Origin: Flammeovirga sp. OC4
GTDB lineage: Bacteria > Bacteroidota > Bacteroidia > Cytophagales > Flammeovirgaceae
Length of the DNA: 64,000 nt
Direction: 5' to 3'
Assembly: GCF_000812565.1 (NCBI RefSeq)
Contig: NZ_JTAM01000024.1
Span: 60,149 to 124,148 of the forward strand
The notes below the pieces were generated by a model. It was not told the DNA's origin, made no database searches, and was given only the letters and a program-made list of their open reading frames with translations. This document shows positions 27,615-36,045 of the stretch, piece by piece; position 1 is the first letter of the stretch, and the number at the start of each line of letters is the position of its first letter. A program made the position numbers and the translations under genes.

Positions 27615-29102
27615 CTATTGCCAAAACTGATTTCTCAATTTATAAGGCTTAGTTTTCTTTTCTTTTTCAGGATTGAAATGGGGATTTTTAACAGGAAGTT
27701 GAGCATTCGTCTTCTTCAACCAATGCTTTAATTCTTTCTCCATTTCAATGGCTACATCTTCATTTTCATCAATCACATTACTCGCCTCTCCAATGTCTTT
27801 TGATAGATCATAAAGTTCATCTTTCTTACCATATATTCTATAAAACTTCCAACGCCCTTTAAGAACAGCACTGTAAGGTTCAGCACCTTGTATATGGTAG
27901 TGAGGATAATGCCAAAAAAGTGTTCTGTCTATCGATTCTTTTTTGGTTAAAACTTGACTCAAATCTACTCCATCAACTGCTTTCTTCTTGTATTTTGTGG
28001 AAGTTAAAGACAACAATGTAGGCATGAAATCTATGGTCATCATAGGGACATCACTTTCAGCCTGTATTACTTTTCCTTTCCATTTCACTATCATAGGAAC
28101 TCTTACCCCTCCTTCATAAAAGTTTCCTTTTCCTGTTCTGTAAGGATAATTGCTTTTGGGTTTTCTGCCTTTCTTGTTGGCTTTTAATTCCAACCCTCCA
28201 TTATCACTACTCAAAACAATAATTGTATTGTCGATAAGCCCTTCGTTTTCTAATTTTTCAATAATTTGACCTACAGCGTCATCTACATGTTCCACCATAG
28301 CTGCATAGGTAGGATTTTGATGATGCTTCCCTCCTTCGCCTTTACCGATCAATGATTGATATTTCTTCACCTTTTCTGGTTTGGCTTGTAAGGGAGTATG
28401 AACATTGTAAAAATTAAATTGCAAGTAGAATGGTTTTTCCTTCGCTATTTCTATCTGATGGATGGCTTCCTTCACCAATCGATCAGTTAAAAATTCTCCT
28501 TTTTCACCATCGGCTAACGTTGGGTTGTTATACGGAGAAAAGTAACTTCCTTTATTCGTTGCAGGCGAACCTGCTTTCCAACCGCCAATATTTACATCAA
28601 AACCATGAGACAAAGGCCAATCTTTTTCTTCATCTCCTAAATGCCATTTTCCAACATGAATCGTTTTATAACCATTTTTTCTTAATTCTTCTGGCAACGT
28701 TTTACTTTCTGATGGCAAAAATAATTGCCACTCTGGAATTTTCATGGAAGCATAAGGCATAAACCAGCCATCTATCCAGTCCGTTATTCGTAATCGAGCA
28801 GGATATTGCCCCGTCATCAATGCTGCTCTTGAAGGAGAACAAACCGTACATGCGGCATAAGCATTGGTAAACTTCATACCAGTGCTAGCCAACTTATCTA
28901 TATTGGGACTTTGATGGAAGTCAGAGCCGTAACACGACAAATCTTTTATACCCATATCATCCACAAAGAAAAAAACAATGTTAGGTTGTTTTTGATCTTC
29001 TTGCCCTAATCCAACCGTTGAGATAAAAAAGGGAAGTAAGAAGCAAATCAATAGATGATAATTAATTTTTGTCAGATACAATAAACGATGAATGCTGTTC
29101 AT
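27615..29102 (-). CDS. Family S1 sulfatase, secreted
   Basis: The protein has 495 residues with a long signal (to about residue 34, GLGQ) and no lipobox. Asp48-Asp49 (FFVDDMGIKDLSCYG), the formylglycine motif Cys88-Ser-Pro-Ser-Arg (CTVCSPSRAALMTGQYPARLRITDW), GKWHLGDEEKDW and LSSDNGGL are intact. The PARLRITDWI segment after the active site is typical of a large marine S1 subfamily that includes galactan and carrageenan sulfatases, which I name only as resemblance. It is transcribed alone: a palindromic operator candidate sits 51 bp upstream (29153-29169), and the gene to the right ends in its own terminator. Confidence 0.93.
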   Translation of the reverse strand: MNSIHRLLYLTKINYHLLICFLLPFFISTVGLGQEDQKQPNIVFFFVDDMGIKDLSCYGSDFHQSPNIDKLASTGMKFTNAYAACTVCSPSRAALMTGQYPARLRITDWIDGWFMPYASMKIPEWQLFLPSESKTLPEELRKNGYKTIHVGKWHLGDEEKDWPLSHGFDVNIGGWKAGSPATNKGSYFSPYNNPTLADGEKGEFLTDRLVKEAIHQIEIAKEKPFYLQFNFYNVHTPLQAKPEKVKKYQSLIGKGEGGKHHQNPTYAAMVEHVDDAVGQIIEKLENEGLIDNTIIVLSSDNGGLELKANKKGRKPKSNYPYRTGKGNFYEGGVRVPMIVKWKGKVIQAESDVPMMTIDFMPTLLSLTSTKYKKKAVDGVDLSQVLTKKESIDRTLFWHYPHYHIQGAEPYSAVLKGRWKFYRIYGKKDELYDLSKDIGEASNVIDENEDVAIEMEKELKHWLKKTNAQLPVKNPHFNPEKEKKTKPYKLRNQFWQ

Positions 29103-29152
29103 AAGTCTATTTATTTCGCTTTATAGTGTTAACCGTACAATTATAAATATTA

Positions 29153-29169
29153 ATTGCTATAATAGCAAT
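29153..29169. promoter_or_regulatory. Candidate IclR operator upstream of the sulfatase at 27615
   Basis: ATTGCTA-TAA-TAGCAAT has perfect 7-bp arms and a 3-bp spacer. It lies 51-67 bp before the start at 29102. Confidence 0.75.
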
Positions 29170-29218
29170 TAATATTTGATTATTTTTTTAAAACATGAAT
29201 AATTACTCCAAAAACAAG

Positions 29219-29246
29219 CTTGCACTACCATAAATAGTAGTGCAAG
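29219..29246 (-). terminator. Terminator after the LTxxQ-motif gene
   Basis: The stem CTTGCACTAC (29219-29228) and GTAGTGCAAG (29237-29246) is perfect over 10 bp, followed by TTGTTTTTGG on the leftward transcript. Confidence 0.8.
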
Positions 29247-29279
29247 TTGGTGTTCCAAATTTGTATTTTCTTCGTTGAA

Positions 29280-29882
29280 TTAGTTGCGTAGCTCAACCCC
29301 AATTTTTTCAGAGTACTTGACAATAATAGTATTGTATCTACCTCTAAACTCTTCAAACTTCTTTTTTTGATCGACATCAAAGATTTCATTGAAAGCATAT
29401 TCCTTAGTGGTCACCACCAAAGAATCGATCTCTAAATATTGCTGACTATCTACATCATATACTTTTCTAGCACTAATGAGCATCTTATTCATTCGCTTCA
29501 ATTCGGTTTTCAATTCTCCTTGCTGTTCTTTTGTGATCGAGAACATTTGTCTTAAAACAGAAAGCTCTTTACGTGTCAATCTTGAAATTGCCAAAACAGT
29601 AATTTGATTTTCTGTTAAGATTTCGTTTCTCGACTCTTTAAACTCTTTTTCAAGTTTCTTCTTCTCTTTTACTGAGTATTTATCGATTTTTCTCAACTCT
29701 GTTAGATACTCTACACGTTGCTCTTTCAGAAGATCAATCTGTTTGTCAGTTAAAGTACCTCCTAATGTATTATTCAAGTAAGAGATATAATTCTTAATTT
29801 TCTTTTCAATTTTAGCATCTTGTGCAAAAACAAATTGCCCCAATAGCACAAGAAGAATGTTTAGTGAGATTAACTTTTTCAT
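29280..29882 (-). CDS. Small exported helical protein with LTxxQ motifs (Spy/CpxP-like)
   Basis: The protein has 200 residues with a Sec signal (MKKLISLNILLVLLGQFVFAQ). The mature part is nearly all charged helix, rich in Lys and Glu. Motifs of the LTxxQ type recur: LTDKQ near 40, LTENQ near 85 and ITKEQ near 118. In Spy/CpxP proteins such motifs mark periplasmic chaperone or stress-sensing subunits. That relationship is suggested by motif pattern only. It is divergent from the lipoprotein gene at 30206, and the palindrome at 30094 lies in the shared 323-bp upstream space, so it may belong to the same regulon. A chaperone for abundant periplasmic sulfatases would be a reasonable guess. Confidence 0.6.
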   Translation of the reverse strand: MKKLISLNILLVLLGQFVFAQDAKIEKKIKNYISYLNNTLGGTLTDKQIDLLKEQRVEYLTELRKIDKYSVKEKKKLEKEFKESRNEILTENQITVLAISRLTRKELSVLRQMFSITKEQQGELKTELKRMNKMLISARKVYDVDSQQYLEIDSLVVTTKEYAFNEIFDVDQKKKFEEFRGRYNTIIVKYSEKIGVELRN

Positions 29883-30093
29883 AACCTAAAAGTTTAATCG
29901 ACAACAAACAGAATCAAAAAAGGGGTGATGTTCCAATATGAAATGAATGATAAACTATAAATGAAGTATTCGCTGTTTACTTTATAGTAAAATGATAATT
30001 GCCTTTTATAATGATCTGTTTGTTATCGTTTTTCTTCGTAAATGGAAATTTTAACAATTTAACTTCGTAAATATGGTACAATTATATAAACAA

Positions 30094-30110
30094 ATTGCTA
30101 TATTAGCAAC
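30094..30110. promoter_or_regulatory. Candidate IclR operator upstream of the lipoprotein/sulfatase pair
   Basis: ATTGCTA-TAT-TAGCAAC matches the palindrome with one mismatch in the outermost base. It is 96-112 bp before the start at 30206 and about 212 bp before the divergent gene at 29882. The remaining bases of 29883-30205 hold nothing else I can name. Confidence 0.7.
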
Positions 30111-30205
30111 GTTGTCGGTAAAATTATTGATTTTACTATTATAAAAGAAAGTTTCTGTTGGAATACAATGTCTCTGTTTACATTGATTTTTTAATTAATA
30201 TTAAA

Positions 30206-31126
30206 ATGAAACGAATTAGTATATTACCATTACTTATTATGGCAGGTAGCATTTTCACTTCTTGTGATAATGAAGAAAGCCTACCAACACGACCAGCATC
30301 TGTTAGTTTAGAAGGAGAAAGTCTTTTTAATGTTGAAAATGTTGGTGACACTATTAATTCCTACTTTACAGCTAAATTTGATGGCACTCCTCCTCATGAT
30401 TTAGTTTATCAAGATTCAAAAGGAAATCAATACACATTCCATGCTGCTGAAAGTCGTATTTATGAAATACCGGTAGTTACTGACGTCTCTTTGACTTTCA
30501 CTCCTATCTCAACGAAAGGAAAAGCGGGAGAAGGTGAAATTGAAGGGAATGCACAAGTATTATTGACTAGTGAGATTGGTCAAATACCCTTCTCTTATAC
30601 AGGGTATGTTCAATCGTTTAATGGTAGCAATACAGGAACTTGGTATACCAACCCTGATGAGGCTCATGTCGACGACCGATTGGTGGTTAGAAATCATAAA
30701 AAAGATCAAGTTCATACACTTTTAGTCATCAATTTGTCGGACCTTGGTGAGTTATCGGATGAAAATAAAGTGATTCTTTCTGTCTATGGAGGAATGGAAG
30801 AAGGAAAAAACGCTCCTGTTAATTTGGCTATTTCAGGTATTGCTGAAAAAATTGAAGCGGGTACTTTATATGACGATATCATGGCGATTGAAGATCAGTT
30901 TGAATTAATCGCTGAAGATGAATTAGTATTTGACTTAGGAGAAATGAGACGATTAAGTTATGAAATCACTGATTTCTTAAAAACGAGTCAAAGTAACGGT
31001 AAAGACTATGTTACCATCAAATTAAGTGATACTAAACAAAATGCGAAGCCATTTATTTTACACACTCAATTTGAAACAGACGCCAACTTAAAATCATTCA
31101 GTTCATTAGTTGGACTTGTAGAATAA
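30206..31126 (+). CDS. Surface lipoprotein with possible carbohydrate-binding (DNRLRE/CBM96-like) C-terminus
   Basis: It has 306 residues from ATG 30206, which directly gives a lipoprotein signal (MKRISILPLLIMAGSIFTSC); the frame extends to 30158 but without a signal. The N-terminal half (about 25-140) is beta-rich and Ig-like (ENVGDTINSYFTAKFDG, VSLTFTPIST). The C-terminal half (about 155-306) has DDRLVVRNHKKDQVHTLLVINLSDL and VILSVYGG, with a closing TKQNAKPFILHTQF. This order recalls DNRLRE/CBM96-like beta-sandwiches that bind alginate-like or other glycans. A surface glycan-binding role is therefore inferred, not shown. It follows an operator palindrome and precedes a sulfatase, separated by a terminator-like hairpin. 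Confidence 0.6.
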   Translation: MKRISILPLLIMAGSIFTSCDNEESLPTRPASVSLEGESLFNVENVGDTINSYFTAKFDGTPPHDLVYQDSKGNQYTFHAAESRIYEIPVVTDVSLTFTPISTKGKAGEGEIEGNAQVLLTSEIGQIPFSYTGYVQSFNGSNTGTWYTNPDEAHVDDRLVVRNHKKDQVHTLLVINLSDLGELSDENKVILSVYGGMEEGKNAPVNLAISGIAEKIEAGTLYDDIMAIEDQFELIAEDELVFDLGEMRRLSYEITDFLKTSQSNGKDYVTIKLSDTKQNAKPFILHTQFETDANLKSFSSLVGLVE

Positions 31127-31145
31127 TAATCAGTTAAATCTCGAT

Positions 31146-31174
31146 AAAACCCATGTAGTTTTTACTTGGGTTTT
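31146..31174 (+). terminator. Terminator between lipoprotein and sulfatase genes
   Basis: The stem AAAACCCA (31146-31153) and TGGGTTTT (31167-31174) runs into a stretch of T to 31177. It lies 20 bp after the lipoprotein stop and within the upstream extension of the next frame, which argues against a start at 31166. Confidence 0.7.
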
Positions 31175-31207
31175 TTTAAAGTCTTTTCGATAATAATTAT
31201 TTTAATG

Positions 31208-32773
31208 ATGAAAAAATTATACATCCTTTTAATCATCTCTTGCTCAATACTGGGATGGGGATGCAGCAAACAAACTTCAAAGTCGAATTCTAACGCTATT
31301 CAGAAACCTAATATTGTCTTAATCTATCTAGATGATCTTGGCTATGGTGATATAAGTGTCAATGGAGCGAAAGGCTTTACAACGCCAAACATTGATTTCT
31401 TAGCTCACAACGGTATAAACTTCACCAATGCTTATGCTTCTTCAGCCACTTGTACTCCTTCAAGGTATGCACTGATGACTGGGCAATATCCTTGGAAGAA
31501 AAAAGGAGCACATATTCTTTCAGGAACTGACCCTTTATTAATTGATACAGCTCAGATTACCCTTCCTAAAATGCTCAAAAAAGAAGGGTATCAGACAGCA
31601 ATTATTGGCAAGTGGCACCTAGGGCTTGGACAAGGTGAAAAGAATTGGAATGAGCATATTTCTCCTGGACCCAATGAAATTGGTTTTGATCATTCCTACA
31701 TCATGGCTGCTACTCAAGATAGAGTACCAACGGTTTATATTGAAAATGGTGATGTGGTAGGCCTTGATCCTAATGACCCAATTGAAGTCAATTATAAAAA
31801 GAACTTTGAAGGACAACCTACTGGGAAAAAGAACCCAGAATTAACGACCATGAAATGGCATCATGAGCACAATAATACCATCATTAATGGTATTCCGAGA
31901 ATTGGTTATATGAAAGGTGGTCAATCTGCACTTTGGAGTGATGTTGACATGGCAGATCATTTCTTGGGTAAAGTTAAAAATTATATCAAGACAAATTCTT
32001 CCCAAAAGCAGCCCTTTTTCTTGGCTTATACCATGCAACAGCCCCATGTTCCAAGAACTCCTCATCCGAGATTTGTCGGTAAATCTGGAAAAGGACCTAG
32101 AGGTGATGTGATTTTAGAAGCAGATTGGTGTATTGGAGAGCTAATAAAAACTATTCAAGAAGCAGGTATTGAAGAAAATACATTGATCATTTTATCGTCA
32201 GATAATGGTCCTGTACTTAATGATGGATATTACGATGACGCAGTAGAGCTTTTGGGTGATCATGACCCTGCCGGTGGTCTAAGAGGTGGAAAATACTCTC
32301 TTTTTGAAGCAGGTACTCATGTTCCATTTATCACGTACTGGAAAGGACAAATTCAGCCACTAGCTTCCAACGCTTTAGTGTGTCAGTTAGATCTTTTTGC
32401 ATCGTTGGCTACTTTGGTGGGAAGTGAAGAAAAAGCACCCGATTCTGAAAATGTTTTAGATGCATTTATGGGGAAATCAGAAGAGGGACGTCAAAATTTA
32501 GTCATCGAAGCCACTTCTAGAACTGCATTTAGAAAAGGAAATTATGTTTTAATCCCTCCTTATAAAGGTGGAAAAATTAACAAGAAAGTCAACATAGAGT
32601 TGGGTAATAGCAAAGAAATAGCTCTTTATGATCTACAGCTCGACCCTTCTCAAAGTAAAAATATTGCTTCAGAAAATCCTCAGCTTGTCGAAGAATTATA
32701 TGGTGAATTCAAGGCAATCAGAGGTGAAGATAAAAAGCATAAATTTGAATTAGAACAGACTACTTATAATTAG
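31208..32773 (+). CDS. Family S1 sulfatase, lipoprotein (paralogue of 47048-48601)
   Basis: It has 521 residues from the ATG at 31208, which gives MKKLYILLIISCSILGWGC as a lipoprotein signal; the longer frame from 31166 would run through a terminator. Asp42-Asp43 (YLDDLGYGD), the formylglycine motif Cys82-Thr-Pro-Ser-Arg (ATCTPSRYALMTG), GKWHLGLGQGEKNWNEH and LSSDNGPVLNDGYYDDA are present. The segment MAATQDRVPTVYIENGDVV and the active-site wall QQPHVPRTPHPRFVGKSGKG are nearly identical to those in the sulfatase at 47048, so the two are recent paralogues 16 kb apart. It probably removes the same sulfate ester, expressed under different control. Confidence 0.94.
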   Translation: MKKLYILLIISCSILGWGCSKQTSKSNSNAIQKPNIVLIYLDDLGYGDISVNGAKGFTTPNIDFLAHNGINFTNAYASSATCTPSRYALMTGQYPWKKKGAHILSGTDPLLIDTAQITLPKMLKKEGYQTAIIGKWHLGLGQGEKNWNEHISPGPNEIGFDHSYIMAATQDRVPTVYIENGDVVGLDPNDPIEVNYKKNFEGQPTGKKNPELTTMKWHHEHNNTIINGIPRIGYMKGGQSALWSDVDMADHFLGKVKNYIKTNSSQKQPFFLAYTMQQPHVPRTPHPRFVGKSGKGPRGDVILEADWCIGELIKTIQEAGIEENTLIILSSDNGPVLNDGYYDDAVELLGDHDPAGGLRGGKYSLFEAGTHVPFITYWKGQIQPLASNALVCQLDLFASLATLVGSEEKAPDSENVLDAFMGKSEEGRQNLVIEATSRTAFRKGNYVLIPPYKGGKINKKVNIELGNSKEIALYDLQLDPSQSKNIASENPQLVEELYGEFKAIRGEDKKHKFELEQTTYN

Positions 32774-32809
32774 TTTAGAATTTTATACAACTACACTAAA
32801 CAAACAACT

Positions 32810-32838
32810 TGGCTCCCGGTACTTTTACCGTGGAGCCA
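32810..32838 (+). terminator. Terminator after the sulfatase at 31208
   Basis: The stem TGGCTCC-CGGTA (32810-32821) and TACCGTGGAGCCA (32826-32838) is nearly perfect with a 4-base loop and is followed by TTTATTTTTAAT. Confidence 0.8.
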
Positions 32839-32861
32839 TTTATTTTTAATGACAAAATACA

Positions 32862-33290
32862 CGGTTAACTAAATTTTCATTAATTAATATGATTCCTTTT
32901 ATAATGGATAAATGGTTATGTATTGTGGTTCGTGAGGACGTTGCAATGCAACGACCCTACAGAACTGCATTTTAGACGATTATAAAGAAACACTTTTCTT
33001 TTACTCTGTAATCAGGCAATCACCTAGTAGTATCTAAATCGGCCTTGAAGGGAAAAGCGTTAAGAATTTCATGGAGTGAGCCGTTAAAAATGATTTTGCT
33101 GTTTGAGCAAAGCGAGTTTAAAATCATTTAGGCGAAAGAAATGGAATTTAGCTTTTGACTTCTAAGCCTTGAATTTTTTGCTTCGTTTTTGTTTCAAGAC
33201 AAAAATGAAGAAGAAGGAAGTTTGAAAGTAGATCCTCTAATTACTTGTACAAAGGTCGATTGAAAGTTGACGATAATTTAGTTTACAACG
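32862..33290. repeat. Full-length mosaic repeat with terminal inverted repeats (modules A+B), left arm
   Basis: This is an approximately 430-bp element in the 711-bp gene-free space before the sulfatase at 33485. Its left end (GGTTAACTAAATTTTC) and right end (AATTTAGTTTACAAC) are inverted versions of each other. Inside are a palindrome with arms GGACGTTGCA and TGCAACG (module A) and an inverted repeat with arms AAATGATTTT and AAAATCATTT (module B). It is the reverse complement of the element at 35405-35838. No frame of useful length is visible in it. Confidence 0.85.
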
Positions 33291-33380
33291 GGCTAAACCA
33301 AACCGTTTAGAAACATGATAAAACCTCACTGATATTTTTAATGTATTGATTTGGTTATTGTTTTATATTGAATTATTTTT

Positions 33381-33397
33381 ATTGCTATAATAGCAAT
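33381..33397. promoter_or_regulatory. Candidate IclR operator upstream of the sulfatase at 33485
   Basis: ATTGCTA-TAA-TAGCAAT is identical to the 29153 site and lies 88-104 bp before the start. A second, shorter palindrome (ATGCTT-TGT-AAGCAT, 33419-33433) lies between it and the gene. Confidence 0.75.
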
Positions 33398-33484
33398 TTT
33401 ATTTCTAAAAGATCAATGATGCTTTGTAAGCATACCACATTCTAGGATAAAAAAGCTAGTTACTATTCAACAACAAACAATGAG

Positions 33485-35395
33485 ATGAAATTTATCTTTA
33501 AACTCCTTTTAGTAAGCATCCTTTTTTATGGGTGTAAAACTTCCGCTCCAACCACATCAAAACCAAATATACTTTGGATTACCATTGAAGACACTTCCCC
33601 ACAATTTATTGGGTGTTATGGTAATGAAAACGCACATACTCCCACCATTGATCAACTAGCGGAAGAAGGTGTTCGTTTCACCAATGCTTTTTCAACAGGT
33701 ACGGTGTGTTCACCAAGTAGAAGTACATTAATTACAGGAGTTCGAACTTTTGAAATGGGCACTGGTAACCATAGAAGTTTTTACCCTATCCCTTCAGAAA
33801 TTCATGGCTTTCCCTATTACATGAAAGAAGCAGGTTACTACGTTACCAACAATGCAAAAACAGATTATAACCTTAGAAATGGGAAAGCATTTATTAAAGA
33901 TGCATGGAATGAAAGTTCTAAAAAAGCAGGATGGTGGAATAGAAAAGAAGACCAACCTTTCTTTGCTGTCTTTAATTTTGAAGACTCGCATCAGTCTCGT
34001 ACTATGACTAACCCTTATTCATGGTACACTGAGAAAATTTATAACAAGCTCAATGAAGAGGAGAAAATTGATGAGGGTGCATTCAAAATGCCTCCTATTT
34101 ATAAGGACACTCCTGAGATGCGTAAACAGTTTGCGAGAGTTTACAATGCAATCTCAATGACAGATAAAAAAATTGGCCATCTTCTTGAAAGACTTGAGAA
34201 GGATGGTTTAAAGGAAGAAACAATCATTTTCTTTTTTGCTGACCACGGAGAAGGAATGCCTAGAGGGAAAACGAATGGTATTGACTATGGCTACCGCGTT
34301 CCTTTTGTGGTGTGGTTTCCTGAAAAATACAAACACTTATCACCTTGGGAAACCAATGGCGGTGTTACAGACGAACTCATTAATTTTGAAGACCTTGCTC
34401 CAACACTTATTGATTTAGCCGGAGGAAAACTACCCCAACACCTCAAAGGTAGAATACTTATAGGTGAGCATCGTTCAGAGGAAAAAGAGCTTATTACTTT
34501 ATCCTCTGACCGATCTGATAACGGTATTGATTTAGTAAGAACGGTGACGGATGGAAGGTATATTTACTCTAGAAACTTTATGCCTTTTATTCCTCAACAA
34601 CGCTATATCCGTTACATGGAAATTTCAGAGATAGTAAATCAAATGCGTATTGATCTAAAAGGCGATCAATTAGATTCTCTTCAAAAAAGTATATTTGAAG
34701 CAAGACCGAAAGAATACCTTTTTGACATTCAAACTGATCAGTGGGAAACGCATAACCTTGCTGATAACCCAGCTTACAGCCAAATCAAAGCAAAGATGAA
34801 AGAACATTTAAAAACTGAGTTGTTAGAGCGAAGAGATGTGATGTTTTTACCTGAATATGAAATCGCTAAAATATCAGCAACTGGGACACCCTATGAGTTT
34901 CGTTTAGATAACGAAAAATATCCTATTGATAATATCTTTGACATTGCCTTTCTTTCTGGCGAACAAACGGATAAAGCATTAAAAACACAATTACAGTTTT
35001 TAAATAGTACTGATTCGATTGAAAGATATTGGGCTATATTGGGTCTTAGAAGTCAACCGAAAAATAAAATCTCACCTTATAAAGAGAGCCTTCTTAAATC
35101 TGTACATGACCAATACCCTCCTGTGTCTATTATTGCTTCTGTTATCGCTTATGACCTTTATGGAAACAGTGATGCAAAAGCAAAATTGATAGACTATTGC
35201 CTAAGTGAGAATATGCAAGAAGCTTTACTTGTTATCAACCTCATGAACTATTTAAGTGTTGATCAAAAAAGTCCTTTCATTCCAACCATGCAGAAGGTTT
35301 ACGAGCTTAAGAGAGAGTATAATGTAAAAGTAGCTTCGTTAGACTTTTTGGGAAGCCTTGGGGTAATCGAAAATAATTACAACAATAAAACTTAA
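33485..35395 (+). CDS. Family S1 sulfatase (Glu-Asp variant) with C-terminal helical extension, lipoprotein
   Basis: The protein has 636 residues with a lipoprotein signal (VSILFYGC, Cys17). The first metal site is Glu35-Asp36 (TIEDTSPQFIGCYG), and the formylglycine motif is Cys75-Ser-Pro-Ser-Arg (TVCSPSRSTLITG) followed by GTGNHRS. The second site is FFADHGEG. After about residue 460 there is a helical tail (GLRSQPKNKISPYKESLL) like the one in the sulfatase at 7345-9273, so these are paralogues about 26 kb apart on opposite strands. The gene carries its own operator and is bracketed by two inverted copies of the mosaic repeat (32862-33290 and 35405-35838), the right one only 10 bp after the stop. 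This suggests the gene has moved or can be inverted as a unit. Confidence 0.92.
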   Translation: MKFIFKLLLVSILFYGCKTSAPTTSKPNILWITIEDTSPQFIGCYGNENAHTPTIDQLAEEGVRFTNAFSTGTVCSPSRSTLITGVRTFEMGTGNHRSFYPIPSEIHGFPYYMKEAGYYVTNNAKTDYNLRNGKAFIKDAWNESSKKAGWWNRKEDQPFFAVFNFEDSHQSRTMTNPYSWYTEKIYNKLNEEEKIDEGAFKMPPIYKDTPEMRKQFARVYNAISMTDKKIGHLLERLEKDGLKEETIIFFFADHGEGMPRGKTNGIDYGYRVPFVVWFPEKYKHLSPWETNGGVTDELINFEDLAPTLIDLAGGKLPQHLKGRILIGEHRSEEKELITLSSDRSDNGIDLVRTVTDGRYIYSRNFMPFIPQQRYIRYMEISEIVNQMRIDLKGDQLDSLQKSIFEARPKEYLFDIQTDQWETHNLADNPAYSQIKAKMKEHLKTELLERRDVMFLPEYEIAKISATGTPYEFRLDNEKYPIDNIFDIAFLSGEQTDKALKTQLQFLNSTDSIERYWAILGLRSQPKNKISPYKESLLKSVHDQYPPVSIIASVIAYDLYGNSDAKAKLIDYCLSENMQEALLVINLMNYLSVDQKSPFIPTMQKVYELKREYNVKVASLDFLGSLGVIENNYNNKT

Positions 35396-35404
35396 TAGAT
35401 AATT

Positions 35405-35838
35405 ACATTGTAAACTAAATTATCGTCAACTTTCAATCCGTATTTCTACTAGATTTTATAGGGCCTACTTTAAAACTTCCTTCTTCTTCATTTTTGTCTT
35501 GAAACAAAAACGAAGCAAAAAATTCAAGGCTTAGAAGTCAAAAGCTAAATTCCATTCCTTGAGCCTAAATGATTTTAAACTCGCTGCGCTCAAACAGCAA
35601 AATCATTTTTAACGGCTCAATACATGAAATTCTTAACGCTTTTCCCTTCAAGGCCGATTTAGATACTACTAAATGATGGTCTGATTATATTTCAAAAGAC
35701 AAAGGTTTTATAATAATCTTTTAAAATGTAGTGCTGTAGGGACGTTGCATTGCAACGTCCTCGCGAACCACAATACACATCTATTTACCCTTCATAAAAG
35801 GAATTGTATAAATTGGCAAAAATTTAGTTTACAATGTA
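35405..35838. repeat. Full-length mosaic repeat with terminal inverted repeats (modules B+A), right arm
   Basis: The ends are CATTGTAAACTAAATT on the left and its exact complement AATTTAGTTTACAATG on the right, a 16-bp perfect terminal inverted repeat. Internal marks are CGAAGCAAAAAATTCAAGG, the arms AAATGATTTT and AAAATCATTT around GCGCTCAAACAGC, and a palindrome with arms GGACGTTGCA and TGCAACGTCC. Short AT-rich flanks (taatta, taataatt) could be target duplications but are too simple to prove it. It fills most of the 650-bp space after the sulfatase. Confidence 0.9.
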
Positions 35839-35841
35839 ATA

Positions 35842-35980
35842 ATTAAGTTGTAAACTTAAATTATCTTCAACCTTCAATTGATATTTCTACAAGCTTTTTA
35901 TGTTCTACTGATCGTCAGAAATCTTCTGATTTCTATACACCATAGATATTCGAAAACTTGGTTTTCGTTGTTTAAATAGT
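35842..35980. repeat. Partial mosaic repeat joined to the previous copy (module C fragment)
   Basis: It starts with a terminal-repeat-like sequence (TTGTAAACTTAAATTATC) directly after the 35838 end, then passes through CTACTGATCGTCAGAAATC and ends near TTCGAAAACTTGG. The second part matches the variant module seen at 48990-49050 and 57850-57890. Confidence 0.6.
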
Positions 35981-35994
35981 TACAATCATTTTAT

Positions 35995-36036
35995 AGTTCT
36001 TCCATCGGGTAATAAAGAAAAACCGATGGAAGAACT
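35995..36036 (-). terminator. Terminator-like hairpin after the PLD-like gene
   Basis: The 14-bp perfect stem AGTTCTTCCATCGG (35995-36008) and CCGATGGAAGAACT (36023-36036) has a 14-base loop and starts 10 bp after the stop at 36046. The T run is weak. Confidence 0.65.
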
Positions 36037-36045
36037 ACTGCTGTT

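Noticed and set aside
32862..35838. Repeat pair read as a classical insertion sequence
   Set aside because: No transposase frame or DDE/HUH motif is present in either copy or between them, and internal palindromes and modules fit a non-autonomous element better.
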